Assembly (NCBI GenBank): GCA_943372195.1 | Contig: CALRXS010000018.1 | Span: 1 to 64,000, forward strand | From: JAEYZM01 sp943372195 | GTDB lineage: Bacteria; Bacteroidota; Bacteroidia; Sphingobacteriales; Sphingobacteriaceae | Direction of reading: 5' to 3' | Length of the DNA stretch: 64,000 bases | Shown: piece after piece, positions 44,133 to 50,985 of the stretch | Position numbering within the stretch: position 1 is the stretch's first letter | Layout: each line of letters starts with the position of its first letter | The notes under the pieces: model-generated | Told to the model about the DNA's origin: nothing | Databases searched by the model: none | Seen by the model: only the letters and a program-made list of their open reading frames with translations | Position numbers and translations under genes: made by a program

Positions 44133-44894
44133 TTATTTCGCTTTGAATTTCTGTATTGCGTTTACCGTAAAATCAGACAGCACCAACTTCCCACTCATCT
44201 CTGCACGCTCTGTCAATAATTCATCCCAATGATCTGTACCTGTCCAGGCTGCTTTTTTCAATAACATCATAGCCTCTGGATTCGATTTAGATAATTTATC
44301 GGCTAATGTATTCACTGCTGTATTTAGTTCTTCAACGCTTGAAAATATTTCTGCGTATAATCCTTTTTCTCTTGCCCAATCTGCAGTTTGCCATTCAGTA
44401 GCATTAATAGCCATTTGACAAAATGCTGATGAACCTACTTTTCGTTCAACTGCGGGTCCGACAACGAACGGACCTATACCCACTGCTAGTTCACTTAACT
44501 TAACTGATGAAGTATTCATCGCTAAAGTATAATCAGCTGCAGAAGCTAATCCGACGCCACCACCCACTGCCTTACCCTGCACTCTTGCAATCACAAACTT
44601 AGGAGCCTTACGCATAGCATTTATCACACCTGCAAATCCAGAGAAAAAATGTTTACCCGTTGCTAAATCTTTAATAGCAATTAGCTCATCAAAACTTGCT
44701 CCTGCACAAAATGCCTTCTCCCCTTCACTTTCTAATATAATTACTTTTGCTTGTTCATCTTGACCTGCTGCTTCAATTTCTGAAGCTAACTTTCTTAATA
44801 TTTCACCAGGTAATGAATTACTCTGAGGGTGAAAGAAGATCACTCTTGCAATACCGTTTTCTGTTATTCTTTTTACAAATGCAGTACTCGACAT
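44133..44894 (-). CDS. Enoyl-CoA hydratase/isomerase family protein
   Basis: 253-residue crotonase-fold enzyme. The oxyanion-hole blocks are present: AFCAGASFDELIAI and VQGKAVGGGVGLASAADYTLA, with SELAVGIGPFVVGPAVERKVG covering the region of the catalytic Glu residues. The C-terminus with AMMLLKKAAWTGTDHWDELL is not typical of PaaG. It may act in phenylacetate beta-oxidation (the PaaF step is otherwise missing here) or in branched-chain acid breakdown next to the E1 gene; sequence alone does not decide. It is bracketed by inverted composite heptad regions and is divergent from the sulfur-type set. Confidence 0.85.
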   Translation of the reverse strand: MSSTAFVKRITENGIARVIFFHPQSNSLPGEILRKLASEIEAAGQDEQAKVIILESEGEKAFCAGASFDELIAIKDLATGKHFFSGFAGVINAMRKAPKFVIARVQGKAVGGGVGLASAADYTLAMNTSSVKLSELAVGIGPFVVGPAVERKVGSSAFCQMAINATEWQTADWAREKGLYAEIFSSVEELNTAVNTLADKLSKSNPEAMMLLKKAAWTGTDHWDELLTERAEMSGKLVLSDFTVNAIQKFKAK

Positions 44895-44933
44895 ATTTTT
44901 TTTGCCGTAAAGATAATAAAGTATCTCTGCTAT

Positions 44934-44977
44934 GTAACAATAGTTACCAGATTTTAGAACTTACTGAAGTATCTTTG
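44934..44977 (+). promoter_or_regulatory. Promoter with GTAAC-N4-GTTAC palindrome for the thioredoxin/rhodanese/SoxB set
   Basis: TATCTTTG (44970-44977) matches TAnnTTTG and lies 14 bp before the first ATG; no good -33 is present. The 14-bp palindrome GTAACAATAGTTAC (44934-44947) is centred 33 bp upstream of the -7 centre, about -41 from the expected start. That is the class II position for Crp/Fnr-type activators, whose sites share the 5-4-5 layout. On the other strand TATCTTTA (one mismatch) could serve the hydratase gene. Confidence 0.6.
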
Positions 44978-44991
44978 ATAATAACAGAATT

Positions 44992-45225
44992 ATGGAAGCA
45001 TTAAAAAATTGGCATTTCGCCCGAATATTAAGAGTTTTAATAGCAGTAATGCTCTTTGGCATAGCCTTTTACGAGCATAGCATATTTTATGCAGTTTTTG
45101 GAGGGATAATGCTTTACCAGGCAGTAATGGATATTGGCTGCTGGGGACAAAGAACTTGTGGTATTAATAGAGAAATAGTTGAGAATCAAGAAATAAAAAA
45201 AGATGAGTTGGTTATTAAAGAATAA
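44992..45225 (+). CDS. Small membrane protein, YgaP-like/DUF2892 type
   Basis: 77 residues with two hydrophobic helices (ILRVLIAVMLFGIAFYEHSIFYAVFGGIMLYQAVMDIG) and a Cys pair after the second (GCWGQRTCGI). This resembles the membrane domain (DUF2892) that E. coli YgaP fuses to a rhodanese; here a rhodanese is encoded three genes downstream, supporting a sulfur-relay context. Tail is charged. It overlaps the next gene by 23 bp. Assignment to the exact Pfam family is tentative. Confidence 0.7.
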   Translation: MEALKNWHFARILRVLIAVMLFGIAFYEHSIFYAVFGGIMLYQAVMDIGCWGQRTCGINREIVENQEIKKDELVIKE

Positions 45226-45388
45226 ATTCGTGATACTAGGTATCGCTATGGGAGCGGTCGCAGGATATTTATATTGGATGTTCGTAGGTTGTGATTCTGG
45301 CACTTGTGCTATAACTTCAAAACCTTTGAATAGCACTCTTTATGGGGCGATGATGGGGGGACTTACGCTTAATTTGTTTACGAAATAA
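45203..45388 (+). CDS. Small membrane protein (DUF6132 type)
   Basis: 61 residues, two hydrophobic segments (FVILGIAMGAVAGYLYWMFVG and LYGAMMGGLTLNLF) separated by a Cys-containing loop, GCDSGTCAITSKPLNS, that matches the CxSGTCxITS signature of DUF6132 proteins. Function unknown; members commonly neighbour thioredoxin and rhodanese genes in Bacteroidota. The two Cys could carry persulfide or take part in disulfide exchange (inference). It overlaps the preceding gene's end by 23 bp. Confidence 0.75.
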   Translation: MSWLLKNKFVILGIAMGAVAGYLYWMFVGCDSGTCAITSKPLNSTLYGAMMGGLTLNLFTK

Positions 45389-45401
45389 AATTAAAATTTA
45401 A

Positions 45402-45535
45402 GATGTAGGATGTAGGATTAAGAGTTAAGAATTAAGAACGGTGATGTGATAAATTTGAAATTTTCCACATCTCAATACTCAGTACTCAATACCCAATACA
45501 TAATACATAATACATAATACATAATACATAATACA
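45402..45535. repeat. Composite heptad region (GATGTAG-to-AATTAAG drift; CAATACT/TAATACA x9)
   Basis: 45402-45436 holds five in-phase heptads that change stepwise (GATGTAG x2, GATTAAG, AGTTAAG, AATTAAG). A core with GTGATGTGATAAATTTG follows, then nine contiguous heptads 45473-45535 (CAATACT, CAGTACT, CAATACC, CAATACA, TAATACA x5), ending 7 bp before the trxA ATG. Inverted copy of 44002-44132. Confidence 0.85.
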
Positions 45536-45542
45536 AAAAAAT

Positions 45543-45839
45543 ATGGCAAGCTTTCAAGAAATAATAAACTCAGAGAAACCGGTATTAGTAGATTTCTTTG
45601 CAGAATGGTGCGGACCTTGTAAAATGATGGCGCCGATATTAGAACAAGTAAAATCTCAAATGGGTGAAAATGCTACCATCATTAAAATTGATGTAGATAA
45701 AAACCCAGAGGCGGCATCAGTATTTCAAATACAAGGTGTACCAACATTAATGGTATTCAAAAAAGGAAATGTTGTATGGCGTCAGAGTGGTGTGGTACCA
45801 GCAAATAGTTTAATTCAGGTGTTAGAACAAAACTCATAA
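45543..45839 (+). CDS. trxA: Thioredoxin
   Basis: 98-residue thioredoxin with active site Trp-Cys23-Gly-Pro-Cys26 (AEWCGPCKMMAP), the buried Asp in LVDFFAEW and the cis-Pro in IQGVPTLMVFKKG. Cytoplasmic: no signal peptide. It is followed after 2 bp by a rhodanese lipoprotein gene, so the pair may pass electrons or sulfane sulfur in the same process. The heptad array occupies its 5' leader. Confidence 0.95.
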   Translation: MASFQEIINSEKPVLVDFFAEWCGPCKMMAPILEQVKSQMGENATIIKIDVDKNPEAASVFQIQGVPTLMVFKKGNVVWRQSGVVPANSLIQVLEQNS

Positions 45840-45841
45840 AT

Positions 45842-46204
45842 ATGAAATTTAAAATATTGTTATTTATAAGTCTAGCGATTTTAAGCTTAACCATACACTC
45901 TTGCAATAGACAAAAGAAAACAGTTGAAGTAAATACTACTTCGGATGGTGCAAAACAAGAAAAAGTTTTGATATTAGATGTACGTACAATTGAGGAATGG
46001 AATAACGACGGGCATGCAGAATGTGCGATTAATATCCCTATAGATCAATTAGAGTCAAACTTAGAAAGTATAAAAACATACGATAAATTAGTGATTGTAT
46101 GCAGAAGCGGAAATAGAGCTGGGAAAGCAAAAGATATGTTAGAAAGTAAAGGCTTTCAAAATATAGAGAATGCAGGTGCGTGGCAAAATATTGAATGTAA
46201 ATAA
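45842..46204 (+). CDS. Rhodanese-domain lipoprotein
   Basis: 120 residues. The N-terminal signal ends in a lipobox (LTIHS-Cys21), so the protein should be lipid-anchored at the periplasmic face. The rhodanese domain starts VLILDVRTIEEWNNDGHAECAINIPI and its active loop is Cys87-Arg-Ser-Gly-Asn-Arg92 (VIVCRSGNRAGKA), the six-residue loop typical of sulfurtransferases. Single-domain. Likely transfers sulfane sulfur in the periplasm; donor and acceptor unknown. It lies 18 bp before the SoxB-like gene. Confidence 0.92.
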   Translation: MKFKILLFISLAILSLTIHSCNRQKKTVEVNTTSDGAKQEKVLILDVRTIEEWNNDGHAECAINIPIDQLESNLESIKTYDKLVIVCRSGNRAGKAKDMLESKGFQNIENAGAWQNIECK

Positions 46205-46222
46205 TATCAATTCCAAAAAGCA

Positions 46223-47938
46223 ATGAGCGAAGAAAAAAAAGAAAATAGTCGTAGATCTTTCATTAAACAAATTAGCACTATTGGTGCTGGCTTAGGTGTT
46301 ATTTCTGCAAGTCCGGTTTTAGCTGCTTCATCAGATATTTTGAATACAGATTCAAATATTATTGATTCAAAAAAATCTGATAAAGAAATTAAAATAGACA
46401 TCTTACAAACTACCGACGTTCATTGTCAAATTCATCCGCATGATGAATTATTTTGGGAGAATAACCAAACTGTTTTCAGAAAAACTGGTGGTTATGCTCA
46501 TCTTGCATCTTATTTAAAACATCAACGCAAGAAGAACCCTAATACTTTTTTAATCGATACTGGAGATATGTTTCAAGGCTCTGCACTATCTGTAAAAACT
46601 ACAGGTAAAGCCATGGTGCCGATTTTAAATGACTTGAACTATAATTTATACATACCTGGAAACTGGGAAGTAATTTATTATAAAAAAGCGATGCAAACTT
46701 TAATGGGATCATTAGATGCCCCAAAAATTTGCGCGAATATGTATCATGATTTAGGTGATGGGAAAAAAGGTGAATTGATTTTTCATCCATATCATATATG
46801 GAATGTTGCTGGAGTGAAAATCGGATTTTTATCTTATACCGATCCATTAGTTCCCATTCGCCAATCTCCGAACTATAGTAAGGGAATAATTTATACAAAA
46901 CCAGAAGAAAACATTAAACATTATGTTGATGTATTACGCAACGATGAGGGCTGTGCTTATGTGATTGTATTATCACATTTAGGATTATCGCAGCAAATTG
47001 CATTGGCAAATTCTGAAGAGTGTGAAGGAGTTGATTATATTTTAGGTGGTGATACACATGAGCGTGTAAGAAAACCTATTGTTTGCAAATATTCTAAAGT
47101 AGTAGAGCCAGGTGCTTTCGGTTCGTTCGTGGGCAAATTAACGTTAACTATCAAAAATGGTAAAGTAATAAAAGACGAATATCATTTAGATGAAATTGCT
47201 GCTGATAAATGGAAGGCAGATAAAGAAATGTCAGCCATCATCAAAGAGAATGAAGAGCCGTTTAATAAAAGTTTATATGAGGTAATCGGACATAGTACCA
47301 TCCCTTTATATAGATATTTCGTAATCGAGAATCCCATTGATACTTTGATTTTAGATGCATTACAATGGACATTACCAGAAGTTGATGTTGTATTATCAAA
47401 CGGATTTAGATTTTGTCCGCCTAGAACTACTCGTGATGAAACAGGTAATATTCCGATCACTGAAGGATTCATATATGACATGTTACCAGTTGATAGTAAT
47501 GTTAGATCTGGTAGAATCACCGGACAGCAAATGATGAATTGGTTAGAGAAAGAGTTGAACAATGTATTTGCAAAAGATGCATCAAAACGATTTGGTGGTT
47601 GGGTGATTAAATTCCAAGGCATGAAAGTGAAATTCAATGCTTATGAAGAAATGGGTAATCGAGTGAAAGAAGTTTTAATTAAAGGAGTACCATTAGATTT
47701 AGAAAAAGAATATACTATATCAGCTTGCGAAAGAGATGGTGACCCTACAGATATGTTATGTAGAATAATGAAAGTTAAAGACACTAAAAACTTGCCATTA
47801 ACCTTACATAACGTATTGAGAAATTATATCAAATCTAATTCACCAATAACACCTGAGCCTCATAAAAATGCAATTGTTTTAGATGCTTCGCAAAATTTAT
47901 TGACTCAGGTATCAGGCGTAGATTACGAGTTTCGTTAG
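46223..47938 (+). CDS. SoxB-like Tat-exported metallophosphoesterase/5'-nucleotidase family protein
   Basis: 571 residues. A twin-arginine signal (NSRRSFIKQISTIGAGLGVISASPVLA) predicts export of the folded, metal-loaded protein. Metal ligands of the family are visible: Asp65-Val-His67, Asp112 in IDTGD, Asn147 in GNWE, His in VLSHLG and GGDTHE. The usual 5'-nucleotidase GNHE is GNWE here; the Trp resembles SoxB thiosulfohydrolases (GHWE). The C-terminal half matches the SoxB/nucleotidase substrate domain (ITEGFIYDMLPVDSNVRSGRITGQQMMNWLE). SoxB cleaves sulfate from SoxYZ-bound thiosulfate, but no soxXAYZ genes are in the window, so the substrate is open. It is convergent with the TonB receptor, the stop codons overlapping. 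Confidence 0.8.
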   Translation: MSEEKKENSRRSFIKQISTIGAGLGVISASPVLAASSDILNTDSNIIDSKKSDKEIKIDILQTTDVHCQIHPHDELFWENNQTVFRKTGGYAHLASYLKHQRKKNPNTFLIDTGDMFQGSALSVKTTGKAMVPILNDLNYNLYIPGNWEVIYYKKAMQTLMGSLDAPKICANMYHDLGDGKKGELIFHPYHIWNVAGVKIGFLSYTDPLVPIRQSPNYSKGIIYTKPEENIKHYVDVLRNDEGCAYVIVLSHLGLSQQIALANSEECEGVDYILGGDTHERVRKPIVCKYSKVVEPGAFGSFVGKLTLTIKNGKVIKDEYHLDEIAADKWKADKEMSAIIKENEEPFNKSLYEVIGHSTIPLYRYFVIENPIDTLILDALQWTLPEVDVVLSNGFRFCPPRTTRDETGNIPITEGFIYDMLPVDSNVRSGRITGQQMMNWLEKELNNVFAKDASKRFGGWVIKFQGMKVKFNAYEEMGNRVKEVLIKGVPLDLEKEYTISACERDGDPTDMLCRIMKVKDTKNLPLTLHNVLRNYIKSNSPITPEPHKNAIVLDASQNLLTQVSGVDYEFR

Positions 47939-50301
47939 AATGTAAATCTGAATGTTGGTACAGGGAAAAATCCTTGTTGGTATTCGGTAACAATGCTATT
48001 TGATCTCGGATTATAAGTTTGTTGGAATACGTTTTTATTGTTAGTTACATTTTGTAAATCAACAGAAAACTCCATACTGCTTTTCTTGAATTCTTTTCTA
48101 TAAGCAATCTTTATATCAGTTCTGAAATAGTCTGATTGCTTTTCTGAAAAGGCTTTATCACGAATAAATACTGCTTGTTTAGCTTGTTCTGATTTTGCAA
48201 AATCTATTGGTGTTAAATATTTACCACCAGTAGATGTTAACTTGATATTAAAGGCTAAAACATTACCTTTTTTATTTAAGTTAAATTCTTTACCTGCTAA
48301 AAAGTTAAACACATAATTTGTATTAAAAGCTGTATTGCGCCATACCCCATCAGCACCTCTATATTTAGAATCAAACAATGAAGTTGTAAATAAGAAGTAA
48401 TATCCTTTGTTAAAGAACCTTTCTAAAGTTAATTCTACACCATAATTTTCACCGATTCCGTTATTAATCAAACTATCGACATCAACCGGATCGAAATCTG
48501 CTCCTGTATTTAAAGCAGAGAAAGAAGAAGATTTATTTTCAATAGGTGCATTATAAATACTTTGATAATAAACTTCAGCTTTGATTCTAAAAAATTCATT
48601 AATACTTTGATCGTAGCTTAGAACATAATGATGACTTTTGGTAAAGTCTAAATCTTTGTTTGTATAAGCATAATCATTACCAATTGGAGTCTGCACGAAA
48701 TATGTATATACATTTTGACTTTGACTATGCAAACCATATCCCAAACTCAAACTTTTTGTAGCATCTAATAAATATCTTAATCCGAGTCGAGGTTCAATAC
48801 TTATATTGTTATTCAAGCTAATCATTTGTGAATGCAAGCCTGTATTTAAACTCAATTTTTCGTTGAATCGATGTTTCCATTGTGCATAAACTTGCGATAC
48901 TACATATTGATCTTTTCTATCAATGATGATTTGTTCTATAGTAGATTCAGCAAAATAGTTGATGTTTTTTAAATTGAACGTATTTAAATCATTCATCACT
49001 CCTACTACTATACTATTCTTAGCATTGAGTTTATGTGATAATGAAATGTGTGATAAGTAATTAAGTGTATTAAACTTTGCATCTCCACTTTTAAATTCTT
49101 CTCTTGTTAAATAACTTATTGAATCACCTAAGAACCTCTGATAACTTGTACTGATACCTGCAGTAATATTTAAATTCGTTTTATTTGTTAATTGATAATC
49201 ATATTTAAGTCCGGTAAAACTCGAACTAAATCTCACTTTTACATTTTCTAAATCACTACTGTACAAATCAGTTAAAGTTGTATCTACTTCATTACCTAAA
49301 AAATTCACGCTACTATTACCCGCAAAACCGAATAAACTTAAACTTGATTTTTTATTGATTACCCAATTGAACTTGTAATTAACATCTTGATAAATCGGTG
49401 TTGCTGATCCGGTACCAAAGTCAATACCTAATTGTTTGAAAATACCTAATGTTGAATATCTGTAATTTATTAAGTACGATGATTTAGAATTTTTAGCAAA
49501 AGGACCTTCTGCACCAAACTCAAATCCGTTGAAACCAACCTGCGCGATGTACTCTGGTTTATTCGTATTTCCATTTCTTAATCTTAAATCAAATACACCT
49601 GCTAATGCATTACCATATTGTGCAGGGAAAGCACTCGTCATAAAATCTGATTTATTCAAATTATTATTATTCAAAATACTTACAGGTCCGCCTGTACTAT
49701 TAATCGACCCAAAATGATTCGGATTAGGCATGTTTAATCCTTCCATTTGCCATAACATCCCGTTTGGAGAATTACCTCTTACTACAATATCATTTCTTGA
49801 ATCATTAGCACCTATTACCCCTGCAAAGTTTTGTGCCATACGAGATGGATCACCCAATGCCCCTGCATATTTCTTTGTATCTTCAATATTAAATGACCTT
49901 GCACTTACACTTGCCATTTCATTATTAGTCGTCGATTTATTTTCAGATTTTTTATAAAGCACCTCAGCTTCAGCAAGATTATTAACCTTCTCTAGTAATT
50001 GAATATTAATCTCTAATTCTTTTCCTGTGGTCAATAACACATTGTTAACGAATTGTGGTTCATACCCAATTAAAGAAATTTTCAATGATCTTCTACCAAT
50101 AGGTACATTAATAATTTTAAAGAAACCATCATCATTACTTATAGCAGCATAATTACCTATATCTGTTACTTGTATAGTAGCTCCTACTATAGCACTTTTA
50201 GATGCTTCGTCAATAATTCGGCCTCTAATGGTCTGTGTGTTTTGAGCAAATGAAATACTACTTATCAATAATAATAGTATTTGAGAAATTATTTTTTTCA
50301 T
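47935..50301 (-). CDS. TonB-dependent outer-membrane receptor
   Basis: 788 residues. Signal peptide (ends SISFAQ), an N-terminal carboxypeptidase-like beta-sandwich (IRGRIIDEASKSAIVGATIQVTDIGNYAAISNDDGFFKI, about 24-110), the plug (about 130-240: IVVRGNSPNGMLWQMEGLNMPNPNHFGSI and SAFPAQYGNALAGVFDLRLRNG) and a 22-strand barrel ending FPVPTFRFTF. No SusD partner is adjacent, so it is more like a metal, siderophore or small-molecule receptor than a SusCD glycan system. The promoter has two Fnr-type boxes and lies right after the Crp/Fnr gene. Its stop overlaps the SoxB-like gene end by 4 bp. Confidence 0.9.
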   Translation of the reverse strand: MKKIISQILLLLISSISFAQNTQTIRGRIIDEASKSAIVGATIQVTDIGNYAAISNDDGFFKIINVPIGRRSLKISLIGYEPQFVNNVLLTTGKELEINIQLLEKVNNLAEAEVLYKKSENKSTTNNEMASVSARSFNIEDTKKYAGALGDPSRMAQNFAGVIGANDSRNDIVVRGNSPNGMLWQMEGLNMPNPNHFGSINSTGGPVSILNNNNLNKSDFMTSAFPAQYGNALAGVFDLRLRNGNTNKPEYIAQVGFNGFEFGAEGPFAKNSKSSYLINYRYSTLGIFKQLGIDFGTGSATPIYQDVNYKFNWVINKKSSLSLFGFAGNSSVNFLGNEVDTTLTDLYSSDLENVKVRFSSSFTGLKYDYQLTNKTNLNITAGISTSYQRFLGDSISYLTREEFKSGDAKFNTLNYLSHISLSHKLNAKNSIVVGVMNDLNTFNLKNINYFAESTIEQIIIDRKDQYVVSQVYAQWKHRFNEKLSLNTGLHSQMISLNNNISIEPRLGLRYLLDATKSLSLGYGLHSQSQNVYTYFVQTPIGNDYAYTNKDLDFTKSHHYVLSYDQSINEFFRIKAEVYYQSIYNAPIENKSSSFSALNTGADFDPVDVDSLINNGIGENYGVELTLERFFNKGYYFLFTTSLFDSKYRGADGVWRNTAFNTNYVFNFLAGKEFNLNKKGNVLAFNIKLTSTGGKYLTPIDFAKSEQAKQAVFIRDKAFSEKQSDYFRTDIKIAYRKEFKKSSMEFSVDLQNVTNNKNVFQQTYNPRSNSIVTEYQQGFFPVPTFRFTF

Positions 50302-50323
50302 TCTGGGTGTTTTATTTCTTGAA

Positions 50324-50404
50324 CAAAGGTGCGTTCAATATCCCAAGTTTTCATTGATGTAAATCAATTTTTACATCAATGAAAAATTTATTGATTCAAA
50401 TCAA
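50324..50404 (-). promoter_or_regulatory. TonB-receptor promoter with two perfect Fnr-type boxes
   Basis: TTGATGTAAATCAA (50354-50367) and TTGATTCAAATCAA (50391-50404) both fit TTGAT-N4-ATCAA. The first box is centred 33 bp upstream of the centre of CACCTTTG (50324-50331 on the minus strand; one mismatch from TAnnTTTG), which corresponds to about -41, the class II activator position. The second is 37 bp further up and overlaps the stop codon of the Crp/Fnr gene. The first box is part of a 16-bp stem (50348-50363 with 50370-50385). Confidence 0.7.
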
Positions 50405-50976
50405 TTAGTCACGATTCTTTTTCTTATTCTACTTAATGCCTCTGGTGTTACGCCTAAATACGATGCTATCATATATTGAGGGACTCTTTGTAATAGATCG
50501 GCATTTTCTTTTTGGAAATTAATATAGCGCTGTTCCGGACTTTCAAACAAAAGTGAGTTGCTACGCATCGAAACCATTGTGAATAGATATTCTGCCATTA
50601 ATCTGCCGAATTTTTGAAATTCATCTACCTTTTCATATAGCTCTTGTACACTATCATAGTCTAACAATACCAACTCGCAATCTTCTAAACACTCTACAAT
50701 TAAAAGTCCTGGGGTTCTCGTTAAAAAACTACAATAATCTGATAGATATTCATTCTCAATAAAAAATGTTTCTATGTATTCTTTCCCATCGATGACATGA
50801 TAAGCTCTTAAAATACCTTTATTTACAAAGGTTACGTAATTACATACCTCGCCAACATCGTGAAGCTTATCGCCCTTTTTTAGTTGAACAACTTTTAATT
50901 TAGAACTTAGTAAAACCCAATTCTCATCTGACAAACGAATGAAGTTCTGATAAAAAGATTTTATTTGCTCTAACAT
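50401..50976 (-). CDS. Crp/Fnr family transcriptional regulator
   Basis: 191 residues: cyclic-nucleotide-binding-type beta-roll (about 20-115; VVQLKKGDKLHDVGEVCNYVTFVNKGILRAYH), dimer helix, and a C-terminal winged helix. The recognition helix VTPEALSRIRKRI carries Glu179-x-x-Ser182-Arg183, the Fnr-type signature for reading TTGAT half-sites, in agreement with the two boxes just downstream. It lacks the N-terminal Cys cluster that binds the [4Fe-4S] cluster in Fnr, so its signal is different and unknown. It follows paaZ by 9 bp, so it is probably expressed with the paa genes. Confidence 0.88.
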   Translation of the reverse strand: MLEQIKSFYQNFIRLSDENWVLLSSKLKVVQLKKGDKLHDVGEVCNYVTFVNKGILRAYHVIDGKEYIETFFIENEYLSDYCSFLTRTPGLLIVECLEDCELVLLDYDSVQELYEKVDEFQKFGRLMAEYLFTMVSMRSNSLLFESPEQRYINFQKENADLLQRVPQYMIASYLGVTPEALSRIRKRIVTN

Positions 50977-50985
50977 AAAATTTTA

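Noticed and set aside
44133..44894. Calling the hydratase paaF
   Set aside because: It lies 6 kb from the paa run next to a 2-oxoacid dehydrogenase gene and lacks clear PaaF-specific features.
45473..45535. CRISPR-like appearance of regular repeats
   Set aside because: Units are 7 bp and contiguous with no spacers; no cas genes in the window.
46223..47938. Calling the gene soxB outright
   Set aside because: No soxXAYZ partners and the motif is GNWE rather than GHWE; left as SoxB-like.
50348..50385. Terminator after the Crp/Fnr gene
   Set aside because: The 16-bp stem has no following T-run, and its left arm and loop contain a perfect Fnr-type box, so it is better explained as a regulatory site; a minor terminator role is not excluded.
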